From NCBI GenBank assembly GCA_028386065.3, contig JAKUCV010007117.1:87016-151015 (forward strand): a DNA stretch of 64,000 nucleotides. Reading direction: 5' to 3'. Shown here in pieces: positions 1-10,325 of this stretch. Source of the stretch: Turnera subulata. Taxonomy: Eukaryota > Streptophyta > Magnoliopsida > Malpighiales > Passifloraceae. Within the stretch, counting starts at the first letter, position 1; each line of letters opens with the position of its first letter. A model generated the notes under the pieces. That model saw only the letters and a program-made list of their open reading frames with translations, ran no database searches and was not told the DNA's origin. Both the position numbers and the translations under genes were made by a program.

Positions 1-1
1 A

Positions 2-673
2 TTTGATGAACTTTATGGTGAATTCATTTCCATTTCTAAAGTTAATAAGAACTTGAAGAAACAAGTTGTAACATTAGAAAATGATATTGAAAGTGTGTCT
101 AATGAGAATAGGAATCTTAAGGAAGAAATCAAAACTCTAGACACACCTAAAGAATGTGTATCTTGTGGCTCCTTAAAAGGACAAAATGAAAAATTAGCAT
201 GTGAAAACATGAAGCTAATGGATGAAAATAAGGTGCTAGGAAAGAAGAGTGTAGAGGAATGTTCATCATGCATACCTTTGAGGAAACAAGTTGAACAACT
301 TGAAACAACCTTGAAGAAGTTTAATACTCCTCATAAGAATCTGAATTCTATGCTAGGTAATTTGCAATCTACTAGGCATGGAATAGGTTTTAGAAATGAA
401 CCTAAAAGACATAAAGTTGAATCAAAGAAACCTAAGGCACAACCTAAGGTAAACAAAGTGAGCAATGTGCATAAGTATAGGAAACATAGTAACTACTATC
501 AACCTAGAAGAATGCATAACCCAAATGTCATTTGTCACTATTGCAATAGAATAGGACATATTGCTCCTATTTGTTTTACTAGGCATAGGCATTGGGCACA
601 AGAAGAAGCTCATTACCACTATGCTCCTAACCATCAAGGACCCAAAAAGATTTGGGTACCAAAAACCCATTGA
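2..673 (+). pseudogene. Sirevirus (Copia) gag, C-terminal part
   Basis: The frame is open from the left edge of the window, so the protein starts outside it; no ATG is needed here. The first 110 or so residues are rich in Lys, Glu and Leu and look like a coiled coil, with repeated Cys-x-x-Cys pairs. A basic region follows, then a zinc knuckle of the CX2CX4HX4C type (C-H-Y-C...GH...C, about 532-573), then an H/P-rich tail ending at a TGA. This order (coiled coil, basic region, zinc knuckle) is that of Sirevirus Gag, the nucleocapsid protein that packages element RNA. The protease motif downstream is in the same frame, so the TGA separates gag from pol. It may be a mutation or a true gag-pol stop; one copy cannot decide. 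Lineage is supported by the multiple purine tracts downstream. Confidence 0.8.
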
Positions 674-765
674 TTTGTTTTGCAGGTATGCTTGAAGGCA
701 TCAAGTGTACTTTGGTACCTTGATTGCGGATGCTCCAAGCAAATAACCAAAGAAGCATCAAAGTT
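674..765 (+). pseudogene. Stub of Copia aspartic protease (start of pol)
   Basis: Reading on in the gag frame after the TGA, positions 713-745 give W-Y-L-D-C-G-C-S-K. This matches the Copia protease active-site block (WYLDSGCSRHMTG), with the catalytic D-S/T-G changed to D-C-G. Homology is lost within about 15 codons and the sequence passes into the region before the 3' LTR. Nearly all of pol (integrase, RT, RNase H) has therefore been deleted, and this copy cannot transpose by itself. Confidence 0.7.
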
Positions 766-833
766 CTTAATCAATTCTTGTAGAAATGCAAGGATGAGTG
801 TTGTTTTTGTAGGTACCCTTCATTTAGGCAAAA

Positions 834-1199
834 AGATAGGGGGAACAAAGGGATGATGAAGAACTTAAAAATTTGAGCAGAAGTCTCAATACATCGATGT
901 TGAGTATCACAATATCGATGTTCAGCTAAGCTTTCTAACTTTCTTTCTTTTGGCACATATAGAAGTGTATAGGTGTAGCTAATATGTTTCAAAAGCTCCA
1001 CTTATTTCTTACATAAGCACTTCCCAACCTCTTCTCATTGCTATTTCTTTTTGCTAATGCCAAAAGGGGGAAGATAGGAAGAAGTATATGCAACAAGATA
1101 GGGGGAATTATAGTTTGTAAAACATAGGGGGAATCATCTTTATGTTATAAACATTAGCATATACTTCTAGTTGTTTGTCATTATCAAAAAGGGGGAAAT
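834..1199 (+). promoter_or_regulatory. Multiple polypurine tracts before the Sirevirus 3' LTR
   Basis: Five AGGGGGAA-type purine blocks occur at about 836-845, 1063-1073, 1097-1107, 1123-1133 and 1186-1198. The last abuts the LTR and should be the functional plus-strand primer. Repeated polypurine tracts before the 3' LTR are a published hallmark of Sireviruses. No coding sequence is seen between about 770 and 1199. One palindrome copy (892-899) and a variant (about 915) already occur here, outside the LTR. Confidence 0.75.
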
Positions 1200-1500
1200 T
1201 GTTAGAACTCATGCCTCCTTGTTTCATTTCAGAGTTTTGATAATGACAAACCTTGGCTCAATTGATGACAACCTTGAAGCAAAAAGAAATCAAGCAAACA
1301 AGTGCTCAACCAAAGTGATCAAGAATTCAAGAGAAGATATGATCAAGAGTTGAAGTACAAGAAGAGCAAGAGAAGTTAGGACCCATTTGTACAAGGTAAA
1401 ACACTCAACTTCTCTTAGGCATTGGCTCAAAATAAAACAAGTTTTACTCATGCATTTCATAGCATCATTTCAATCACAAAGTTGTGTTTTTAGTCCAAAA

Positions 1501-1956
1501 CATCGATGTTCTGAAACCAAACATCGATGTTCTGTTTTTCAAAGATTTCCAAAATTTGGCAGTAGGAAAATAACATCGATGTTGGCATCCTAAACATCGA
1601 TGTTCTTGTGACCGTTGGTCAAAACATCGATGTTTACAATCCAACATCGATGTTCATGAAAACTGTCTTTGAAACATAATTTTGCCGAAGCCAAAAAACA
1701 TCGATGTTGGACAATACAACATCGATGTTTCACAAAACATCGATGTTTCATTTTCCAACATCGATGTTCTGGCATAGACCCTTTTCCATCATATTTTTGC
1801 GAAGCCAAAAAACATCGATGTTGAATTGAAGAACATCGATGTTGAGTATGGAAACATCGATGTTCTAAAATGCAACATCGATGTTCTACTAGCCGTTGGA
1901 ACAATTATTTAAAAATGTTGGCTAAAACATCGATGTTTAGATGCAAAACATCGATG
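1501..1956. repeat. Array of 16 ACATCGATGT palindromes in LTR U3
   Basis: Perfect CATCGATG cores begin at 1501, 1522, 1574, 1595, 1625, 1645, 1699, 1720, 1738, 1759, 1813, 1834, 1855, 1876, 1928 and 1949. Most are part of the 12-bp palindrome AACATCGATGTT. Nine of 15 start-to-start spacings are exactly 21 bp and four are 52-54 bp, close to two and five helical turns. A higher-order unit of about 115 bp is also visible: the sequence before the copies at 1699 and 1813 is nearly the same. The array ends about 100 bp upstream of the TATA box, the place expected for an enhancer. Confidence 0.9.
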
Positions 1957-2052
1957 TTCTGCCGTTGTAGCAGACAACTTTTCAGCACCCACTATGTTTT
2001 GTTTAAGGCTGTTTTTGGGTGGATTTCAAACGACTCTATAACTTTTCAAAGC

Positions 2053-2059
2053 TATAAAT
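2053..2059 (+). promoter_or_regulatory. TATA box of the Sirevirus LTR
   Basis: TATAAAT within GCTATAAATTGAGC lies about 850 bp into the LTR and about 100 bp after the palindrome array. It is the best core-promoter candidate in this LTR, with transcription expected to start about 30 bp downstream. Confidence 0.55.
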
Positions 2060-2690
2060 TGAGCATTTTTAGCTGTGTTTCAAAGCTAATCAACTCTCTA
2101 CATTCATGCTATTCATTCATACATACATTACAAATCCTAATTGAGCCAATATCCTTTGAGGATTGAGAGTTGCCTTTTAGAGCTTCATTTGTACACTCAT
2201 ACCTGCTCTTTGAGAGAGTCTTTTGTTCTGAGTGATTGTGTATTCATACACCTTAAGGGAGGTTAGTTCCCTTGTTTAGATTCACAAGAAGAGGGTATAT
2301 CTTCTTGTGTGAGAAGTCTTAAGGTGTGGTATCCTTAAGCAAGTCTAGGATTCTTGAGATTAGAATTCCTAGGAAAGTCTTGAAGTGAGGTATCTTCAAG
2401 CAAGAGAGCTGAAGTTCATGTGACTTGAACTTTCAGGGTTTAGGATTCTTGTGACTAGAATTCCTAGGTTGTAACGGTTTGTTAAGCACCCGTAAGCTTA
2501 ACGTAGATAGTGAAATCTTCAAGTGAGACTTGAAGGGCTGGATTAGCCACACTAGTAGAGTGTGTGTGAACCAGGATAAATCTCTTGTGTCCTTCATTCT
2601 TTTAATTCCGCACTTATTTCCTGCAAAGTTTTTAATTTTCGATCATAAGCTATTCACCCCCCCTCTAGCTTAAGTCTATTGTTCCTAACA

Positions 2691-2957
2691 TCTCCCTCCT
2701 TCATTCTTCTTTTTCGCATAGCTAAAAGCAAGGAAGAAACACAGCCTCTGACCACAGCCCCCTTATCGATTCACGACTGCACTACCTTCACTTGGAACCC
2801 TGGGCTTTAATGCGTTTTGTTTGAAGCTCTTCCGCGACACGAAAAAGGGATTAGGGTTATCAGCATCCTTGAATCGATTTGGGGGAATAAGCGTTTAGGG
2901 TTAGGTATCAAATTGAGGGAAGAAACTAGGTTTACGGTTAGGGTGGCTCAATCGATT
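2691..2957 (-). mobile_element. Fragment of a MULE 5' region (second copy at 9641-9908)
   Basis: About 267 bp match 9641-9908 nearly base for base, including a TTAGGG-containing stretch and repeats of ATCGATTTGGGG. The matching copy belongs to the 5' region of a minus-strand MULE, so this is a second copy of that family. It is the target of the Sirevirus on its left and is cut on its right by the 900-bp tandem repeat at 2961. No coding part is kept. Confidence 0.65.
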
Positions 2958-2960
2958 TCG

Positions 2961-5163
2961 GTGCGGCATCCCGAGGGTCCCATACCTCCTCGAGATTCAG
3001 CCTTTAAGTCCTTCGAGCATGCAATACTGGTTTCGCCCTGCCTTGGGCTCGTCAGGGAAGCGGCAATAGCTCCCGACTAGTTGTGCCAAGTATCTTGCAC
3101 AATCCCGCACTAAGCCTTGCCTGGCTCGGCGAGACTTGTGCATACAGGGCAGAACACTTACAATCGCTATTGCCACCAACATTCATTATACCACTGACAG
3201 GAACCAAGTATGCATATAGCTCGATCTCTCTGCATCACGCATCAGCCGGGTAGGGGTCCTCCCCCTAAAGAGCATCTGGAGCATTCCTAGGGGTGGCACG
3301 AGTAGACATTGAAATGCTTGAAACGCCCCCCCCCTCCAGGTCGCGCACAAAATATCCCGGTGCGTGACATTCTCCCACACCCATAATCTAGCACGCCCTC
3401 GTGCTAGGGTGAGAGAATTTTTAGACCCCGCCCAGAATCTTTCGCACTCATACTGTCGCTTGCCACGAATGGAACGAGTCACTTTCACAATCAGGACGTG
3501 CAGCGCTTCTCATTTTCTTGGGCCAAACAGCGCACCACTCGAGTCCCTAACGTGCCCCAACGATCTCCTGTCGTTGTCTAGGCCGGGCACCCTGCCTACT
3601 CCCCTGAGCGCTTGGCGTGCTAAACTGTCCGCATGGGCCTCCTTGCAACCCTCCTCCGTGGAAGCCATTACTCTCTTCTCTGATTGGATTAAACCACGTT
3701 CCCCCACATCGGCTTGCTTCCCCCAAGCAAGTCGTTATCGCCCACTTCGTTAGGCGACCATGCGAGGCACACCCGCCTCCATATCAAGCAACAATATGTG
3801 TGCGTACCGCTCCGCTACCATCTGTCACGGGTCGAGAGTCTCGCGCAGCACACTGCGCCTGTGCGGCATCCCGAGGGTTCCATACCTCCTCGAGATTCAG
3901 CCTTTAAGTCCTTCGAGCATGCAATACTGGTTTCGCCCTGCCATGGGCTCGTCAGGGAAGCAGCAATAGCTCCCGACCAGTTGTGCCAAGTATCTTGCAC
4001 AATCCAGCACTGAGCCTTGCCTCGCTCGGCGAGACTTGTGCATACAGGGCAGAACACTTACAATCGCTATTGCCACCAACATTCATTATACCATTGACAG
4101 GAACCAAGTATGCACATAGCTCAATCTCTCCGCATCACGCATCAGCCGGGTAGGGGTCCTCCCCCTAAAGAGCATCTGGAGCATTCCTAGGGGTGGCACG
4201 AGTAGACATTGAAATGCTTGAAACGCCCCCCCCCTCCAGATCGCGCACAAAATATCCCGGTGCGTGACATTCTCCCACACCCATAATCTAGCACGCCCTC
4301 GTGCTAGGGTGAGAGAAGTTTTAGACCCCGCCCAGAATCTTTCGCACTCGTACTGTCGCTTGCCACGAATGGAACGAGTCACTTTCACAATCAGGACGTG
4401 CAGCGCTTCTCATTGTCTTGGGCCAAACAGCGCACCACTCGAGTCTCTACCGTGCCCCAACGATCTCCTATCGTTGTCTAGGCCGGGCACCCTGCCTACT
4501 CCCCTGAGCGCTTGGCGTGCTAAACTGTCGGCATGGGCCTGCTTGCAACCCTCCTCCGTGGAAGCCATTACTCTCTTCTCTGATTGGATTAAACCACGTT
4601 CCCCCACATCGGCTTGCTTCCCCCAAGCAAGTCATTATCGCCCACTTCGTTAGGCGACCATGCGAGGCACACCCGCCTCCATATCAAGCAACAATATGTG
4701 TGCGTACCGCTCCGCTACCATCTGTCACGGGCCGAGAGTCTCGCGCAGCACACTGCGCCCGTGCGGCATACCGAGGGTCCCATACCTCCTCGAGATTCAG
4801 CCTTTAAGTCCTTCGAGCATGCAATACTGGTTTCGCCCTGCCATGGGCTCGTCAGGGAAGCAGCAATAGCTCCTGACCAGTTGTGCCAAGTATCTTGCAC
4901 AATCCCGCACTAAGCCTTGCCTGGCTCGGCGAGACTTGTGCATACAGGGCAGAACACTTACAATCGCTATTCCCACAAACATTCATTATACCACTGACAG
5001 GAACCAAGTATGCACATAGCTCGATCTCTCCGCATCACGCATCAGCCGGGTAGGGGTCCTCCCCCTAAAGAGCATCTGGAGCATTCCTAGGGGTGGCACG
5101 AGTAGACATTGAAATGCTTGAAACGCCCCCCCCCCTCCAGGTCGCGCACAAAATATCCCGGTG
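2961..5163. repeat. Tandem repeat of a 900-bp GC-rich unit (about 2.4 copies)
   Basis: Units start at 2961, 3861 and 4761 with the same GTGCGGCAT(C/A)CCGAGGGT sequence, giving a period of exactly 900 bp. The third copy stops at about 5163. Copies differ by only scattered substitutions, so amplification is fairly recent. The unit is clearly more GC-rich than its flanks. Each copy holds open frames of up to 129 codons on plus (3364-3753, 4264-4653) and 100 on minus (3186-3488, 4086-4388). They look the same in each copy because the DNA is nearly identical, and I recognise no protein family. It could be a satellite monomer or a duplicated piece of a long LTR. Confidence 0.85.
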
Positions 5164-5170
5164 CCTTTTT

Positions 5171-5492
5171 TGTGAAGGCCCCCTCCCCGAAGGACCCACC
5201 AAACCAAGGTATTGTTACATCACTCCCTCCGCCTGATTAAATCCTTTACCATGCTGCAACACTTGGGATTCGAACTCGGGACGTGATGCTTTTTATCCCC
5301 CTCAAGGAGAGCACCTTCACCAATTCAGCTGCAGATGGATTGGTGAAGGTGCTCTCCTTGAGGGGGATAAAAAGCATCACATCCCGAGTTTGGATCCCTA
5401 GTGCTGCAGCATGCTAAAGGATTTAATCGGGCGGAGGCAGTGATGTAACAATACCTGGATTTGGTGGGTCCCTCGGGGGAAGGGCCTTCACA
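5171..5492. mobile_element. Inverted repeat of two SINE-like units, head to head
   Basis: The arm 5171-5324 is the inverse of 5339-5492 (154 bp each, few mismatches) around a 14-bp centre, so the DNA could form a long hairpin. Read outward from the centre, each arm begins like a tRNA D-arm (TTGGTGAAGG). After about 50 bp the left arm, read on the minus strand, has a B-box-like GAGTTCGAATCCC (about 5266-5278). That is the layout of a tRNA-derived Pol III promoter, so each arm is probably a SINE. A foldback or MITE origin is the alternative. No clear target duplication is seen. Confidence 0.6.
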
Positions 5493-5775
5493 CACCAAGT
5501 TCAGTACATGAGTGGCAGTTAAGAGTGCATCTCCCCAAAAAGAGACTGGCAACTTAGTTTGCGTCATCACAGATCTCACCATCTGAAGAAGAGTTCTACT
5601 TCTTCTTTCCGCAACACCATTTTGTTCTGGAGTTCTAGGAATAGTTAGTTGCCTAATAATTCCTTTTTTATCACATATTTGTTTGAACTGATTAGACAAA
5701 TATTCACGGCCATGGTTTGTCCTCAATGCCTTGATACGCTTATCAAGTTGATTTTCCACAAGGCTTATGAACTTT
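5493..5775 (-). pseudogene. Copia integrase core fragment
   Basis: On the minus strand this reads as the second half of a Copia integrase core, including an ENQLDKRIKALR block, the TPEQNGVAER segment with the catalytic Glu, and SFWGDALLTATHVLN. The second catalytic Asp (usual R-T/S-D-x-G) reads R-T-N-H-G, a D-to-N change that would inactivate the enzyme. Homology stops where the SINE-like inverted repeat begins. The first half of the integrase is missing and protease sequence follows directly, an internal deletion of several hundred bases. Confidence 0.8.
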
Positions 5776-5915
5776 AACTTCCAGCTTGGAGTTATTCTCC
5801 ACATGAATCCACTTCGATCCACTCGAAATATAATGGTAGTCCACAAATGATCCTCGATTATTGCTTATGCAGTCTGTGGCCCCCGAATCAACGATCCACC
5901 TAAAAATTGATTCAA
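5776..5915 (-). pseudogene. Copia aspartic protease fragment
   Basis: The minus strand has the Copia protease active-site block W-I-V-D-S-G-A-T (about 5878-5901), followed by a CISNN/SSGSKWIHVEN segment typical of this domain. It belongs to the same decayed element as the integrase at 5493-5775 and the gag at 5960-6815. The region between protease and integrase is lost. Confidence 0.75.
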
Positions 5916-5959
5916 TTAATAATACAAAACTAGAACTGATAATATTATTGAAGGAACAC

Positions 5960-6815
5960 ACCTTCTTGGGCTGTGTGCACTCAGCAGTAAAATGCCCCCT
6001 TTGACCGCAGTTAAAACATTTTCACTCGTTCTTTTTTTTTCTATTGAGGAACTTTTCTTCAGTAGAAGGTTTCTTCTAAGCCTGCTTTGCCTTTTTCCCT
6101 TTCTTGTTCATATTGTTGGCCCATAACACATTTTACCCTTGTTTCTTTTATTATTCTTACTACCTTCAGCCACAAAGGCATTGCTCTGGAAAGGTTCTTT
6201 GGACGCCCCAAGGCGCTCTTTCTCGAGCTTCAGTTGACGAACAACATCGTTAAAGGTAGTGATATTCAATGTTGTGGGTCAACTGAACTTTCACGCAGTC
6301 CCAAGAACTTGGCAAAGAGCGGATGACAACTTAAACAATTTGTTCTTTAGCGAGTTCGTGACCAGCATCACTTAACTCACTGATCATGTTTAACATGTCC
6401 TCAAATGTTGTCTCCTGTTTCGATCGGGATGCTTCTTATAGTTGTCAAACTTAACTGTCAATTGCTTTAGTTTGGTTAAGGACATGTCACCAAACTTTGT
6501 CTTAAGGAGCAGCGGAAATGTCCTTAGCACTGGCCAACTTATTGTAAGTGCGCATAAGGTCATTCTCCATGCTACTCAGCATGGTGATGCGAGCGAGAGA
6601 GTTCTTCCTCTTCCACGCATGGTAGAGGTCTCTCTTTTTCTCTCATGTGGTGGGTTGTGTTTCCCTCCTCACGCTCAACTATCTGGCTTTCCAGAGCATC
6701 AAGAACATATTGTTCCTCCAGGACATACTAGATCTTCATGCTCCATACTTCATAATTGTCACCGTTGAGCTTCTCGCTTTTGTTTAGCTCAGCAATGATT
6801 CCTTTTGTGGAAGCA
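5960..6815 (-). pseudogene. Copia gag remnant with zinc knuckle
   Basis: Reading leftward from about 6815, the minus strand gives the usual Copia gag start (LNKSEKLNGDNYEVWSMKI, about 6735-6800) of the UBN2-type capsid domain. Pieces of that domain follow in shifting frames, then a CX2CX4HX4C zinc knuckle (C-F-N-C...GHF...C, about 5977-6018). Several stops and frame changes interrupt it. Order and strand agree with the protease and integrase on its left, so 5493-6815 is one Copia copy on the minus strand. Confidence 0.75.
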
Positions 6816-8740
6816 ACCGTATATAGGTTACACTAAATTAGCTAATTGCACATTGATAATTAATACAAAAATTCATGTAAAAAATCCACATAGGCTTAAA
6901 TGCCACATCATGTATACAAGGATAATATGCTTTATACTTAAATACAATAAATAGCTAGCATTTTTCCTAAGCATAAAATCAAATACCCATCAAAGTGTAT
7001 TATCATTTATGCTTAGAAAAATAAATAACTATTTAAAAAAATTTAATTATATAAACCATCCACTCCCACTAAAATAAAAACTAAGTTTATTTAAAATGAG
7101 AATTTTAATAATCAACGTATAATTATTTTCGTGATTGAAAGTATAATTTAATTATTACCAACACAGGGTAAGATAAAAAAATAACAATCAATTGTGATAA
7201 ATAAAAAAAAATTGATATGCACAATTACATAATTAACAAATATTTCACTTATGCACAGTTCTTTTAATTTTTAATTTATCACATAATTCAAATTAAAATG
7301 AACCACCTATAGGAATTCAGAAATAAATAAAATGAACTTCCTATAGGAATTCAGAAATAAACATCTAGTTTTTATTAGACACTTAGTCCAACATTGTCTC
7401 AAATTCATTTAGCCGAAAAATAGGTTCAGCGGGCCAAACAAATCATTCCACACACATATGCCCAGCAACCTGTCCAAAGTGTCAAGTCACTAGGCCCAAC
7501 CGGTAGTCCATAGGACAACAAGCGAGCCAGCCAATGGGCCCAGCACCTGAGCCCATGTCACATAAGGCCAGACTCGGTTTGGCGCTGCTTGCCTTGGTTA
7601 CTCGAGATGGCTCGGGTCATCTCTCTCACAGAGAAAATGTTGCCCGTGGCAGGCCAATTCTTTCTCGGTGGAAGGGAGTGTACGGCTCACCAAAACCGGC
7701 GACGGGTGAAAGTGAGGCGAGAGCAGCAGGCCATGAAGGCTGCCGCTCGGACCTTCACCTCCCACAGCGCCAGATCCATCCGCACTTGCCACTACCCTGA
7801 ATGAAAATGATGTCCGCCTCTGACCAGATCCACCGTAGCGCTGCCTTCGATGGTGGTCCTCAACCCACACAGGAAAAAAAAAAACTTGCAACCGTCGGCG
7901 TCGACCACATGGAGGAGAAATGGGCGCTGCCAAGGGAAAGCAGAGATGCAGCCACAACGCGTGTCTCCTCCCTTCTATTCCGCCATGGCATCCGCCGGTA
8001 GGGAGGTATGAGGATGTGATTGACTTTACACCTCCTAATTTCTCCATCGCCATCGACAGAGAAAGAGATGGCCCCTGCCAGCTTGTGCCTTCTCCTCACT
8101 CTATTGTGGCAGGCGTCGTATGGTCAGTGGGACAGCGAAACACGTTGTGCCTTGCCGCCGCCTACTGCCGCGACTAACACCACCAACGCATGGTGGTTGT
8201 CAGTTCTTGGCAGAAAGGGGTGCTTTGGCTTTCTTTGGGTTCCACAGTACAAAAATCACAGACAATTACAAAAACATACAGTTCATATGCCAAAACAAAT
8301 TTGTTTTGCGGGATAAAAATATATGTTCAACTAATGATAATAAAAACAAAATAGATTTGTTTTTAAGATTAAACACACATGCTTAGTTTAACACCACGTA
8401 TACGAACATAGAATTTTTATTTTGTGAGACATGGCATACGATAGTGACAATAAAAGAAAAATAGTATATGTAATAAACATATAAAAATATTGGTTTGATC
8501 AACTTGAATAAAATAATACTATTATTTTATTACTAAACATATGACATGCCATGTATTAGAAAAATAATCAAACAGATTACACCAAGAAAAACTAAAAATA
8601 ACACTATCAGACATAGAGACCGTTGGAATTCCTTTTTATTAAAAACCTATAGCTCCGCTATCAATGTTGGATTTAAAATCAAATTTAACAAATAAATATG
8701 TGCACAATGAAATTTAAATTAAATAAAATTTAGAGACCAA
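6816..8740. other. Non-coding stretch, probable leader/LTR debris of the minus-strand Copia
   Basis: No gene is supported. 6840-7380 is very AT-rich and holds a 22-bp direct repeat (CCTATAGGAATTCAGAAATA at about 7309 and 7343). 7390-8250 is GC-richer and has open frames of 66-151 codons on both strands that resemble no family I know and lack domain structure. 8260-8740 is AT-rich again. Its place upstream of the minus-strand gag suggests leader and 5' LTR, but I found no tRNA-Met primer site and no convincing LTR ends. Confidence 0.4.
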
Positions 8741-8853
8741 CATCTAAATATTCTGGAGCCTGTTGTCAATGATTCCTACTTTCTTCAAGTTCCACAGTAT
8801 CCTAGCAGTTAGTCTGGAGTTTAATCACGATGATGAAACTATTTGTTCACAAC

Positions 8854-9150
8854 CTAAATGCCCTTTGTGATATAGATGTCCAGTTCATCATTATCTATGC
8901 ATGTTGTTAAAAAAGGACCAAATGTTGCAAATTCCATTCCTACCTCAGCTAAGCTACCTTCCAACGATTCTCTTAACTTTCGATTCCTATACCAAAATAC
9001 TTCAGGATTCAGGTATCCATATTTTTCACACAAATTCAGCAAGGTCTGGTAGTCCAGAAGATCAACATTTTCGTTACTTTCAAAGTTCTCACCTCCTATG
9101 TACCTCCATTCATTTCAAGTTTTATCCAATCTACCCCCAATATGAAATTT
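8854..9150 (-). pseudogene. MULE transposase N-terminal (PB1-like) exon fragment
   Basis: The minus strand encodes a segment opening with F-H-x-G-G-R-L (about 9134-9150), then W-R-Y-I-G-G-E, a DLLDYQTLLNLCEKYGY block with GYLNPEVFWY, and an acidic end (DNDELDIYI). This is the pattern of the PB1-like domain at the start of many plant Mutator-like transposases. There is a stop between the G-G-R-L and Y-I-G-G blocks. The MURA catalytic domain, SWIM finger and C-terminal half are not found to the left, so the element is truncated at about 8750. Confidence 0.6.
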
Positions 9151-10325
9151 TAAAACAACCCCATATATCCCCATGCTGCACAAATCACAATAACCAATAC
9201 AGTAGACAAGACAGAAAAAGCAAATTAGAATATTACTATCAAACTTTAACTATTGCTGCAATACGGCTTTCAGGCAAAAAAAAAAAACCAGTCTAAACTA
9301 TTTTCTTACTTTACAGAATTGTTGCTTACCTGGAAATTGGAAGCACCTGCACGTTGGACCCCCTTGATTTCCACGTGCAATCTCAACTCGTAAACTAAGT
9401 TCAATTCACTTTCACCTCCACCCAGCTATGTTGACAACACCCTGCACAACCCACGACAAAAAAACAAATAGTATATTACACTGTGGGCTACACTATCCAT
9501 GTCGGGTTTTTAAAAAACCCTAAAGAGACGACAACAGTCACAATCTCTAATTCTTCACTTTCAACAAAAATTTTTAAAAAGTGGCATGACTGCACCAAAC
9601 CTGCAATGACTTCTTCGATTACCCTTCTCGCCTCAGTGTCTCCCTCCTTCATTCTTCTTTTTCGCATAGCCAAAAGCAAGGAAGAAACACAGCCTCTGAC
9701 CACAACCCCCTTATCGATAAACGACTGCACTACCTTCACTTGGAACCCTGGGCTTTAATGCGTTTTGTTTGAAGCTCTTCCGCGACACGAAAAAGGGGTT
9801 AGGGTTATCAGCATCCTGGAATCGATTTGGGGGAATAAGCGTTTAGGGTTAGGTATCAAATTGAGGGAAGAAACTAGGTTTAGGGTTAGGGTGGCTCAAT
9901 CGATTTGGGGAAGAAATCCGGATTAGGGTGAGGGTGAAGGGAATCGATTTTGGGTCATCGATATTACTGGAGATTGATTTGGGGGAAGACGAGGTTAGGT
10001 CATTTTAGAGAAGCAATGCATCAGTAGAATTGGGGAAGAAATCGATTGATGTGTGGCACAATCGATTTGGGGAAAGTCTCAATTGGCTTAGGGGTTTCCG
10101 TTTGTGGGAGTGTTTAAGCTCTGCTCTAAAATCGATTTTGGGTTTCAATTCTGAATGCAAGGGGATTCAATAGGATCGAGGGTGTTTTCGACTTTGACAA
10201 GGCGGAAAACGGGCAAGACCCGTGAGAAGAAACGGTTCGGGCGGGTGGAAATGCTCATGGCAGTCCGGAGGTAGGTGGGCCCCACTTTGCTGATGTGTCA
10301 AAAAAATTTGACATGTCAGCATTTT
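9151..10325 (-). mobile_element. 5' untranslated region of the MULE
   Basis: This lies between the PB1-like exon and the terminal repeat-like end. It contains many imperfect copies of ATCGATTTGGGG (about 9820-10140) and a few TTTAGGG-like words. 9641-9908 is repeated at 2691-2957. A minus-strand open frame of 83 codons (9488-9739) has no recognisable domain and I do not call it. The telomere-like words are too few and scattered to be an interstitial telomere array. Confidence 0.5.

Larger units (their letters stand above)
1200..2690 (+). mobile_element. Sirevirus 3' LTR (1491 bp)
   Basis: The LTR starts TGTTAG directly after the last polypurine tract and ends CTAACA, giving a 6-bp perfect terminal inverted repeat. 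The sequence at 2691 switches abruptly to MULE-like DNA that also exists at 9641. The next 5 bp (TCTCC) should be one half of the target site duplication; the other half lies left of the window. U3 contains the palindrome array (1501-1956) and a TATA box (2053-2059). No protein is encoded; small open frames here are chance reads of the repeat. Confidence 0.85.

Noticed and set aside
1590..1904. 104-codon minus-strand frame with repeated H-R-C residues
   Set aside because: It is only the translation of the palindrome array; the repeat explains the pattern and nothing else supports a gene.
1501..1956. CRISPR-like look of the regular palindromes
   Set aside because: Units are 12 bp with short non-unique spacers inside a plant LTR; repeat length, spacers and context do not fit CRISPR.
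3186..4653. Conserved 100- and 129-codon frames in the 900-bp units
   Set aside because: Conservation between copies follows from near-identical DNA; no domain, and frames overlap on both strands.
7598..8053. 151-codon minus-strand frame
   Set aside because: Low-complexity composition, overlapped by open frames on the other strand, no recognisable domain; probably leader or LTR debris.
9838..9895. TTTAGGG-like words suggesting an interstitial telomere
   Set aside because: Only one or two adjacent units at a time, within a MULE 5' region that has its own ATCGATTTGGGG repeats.
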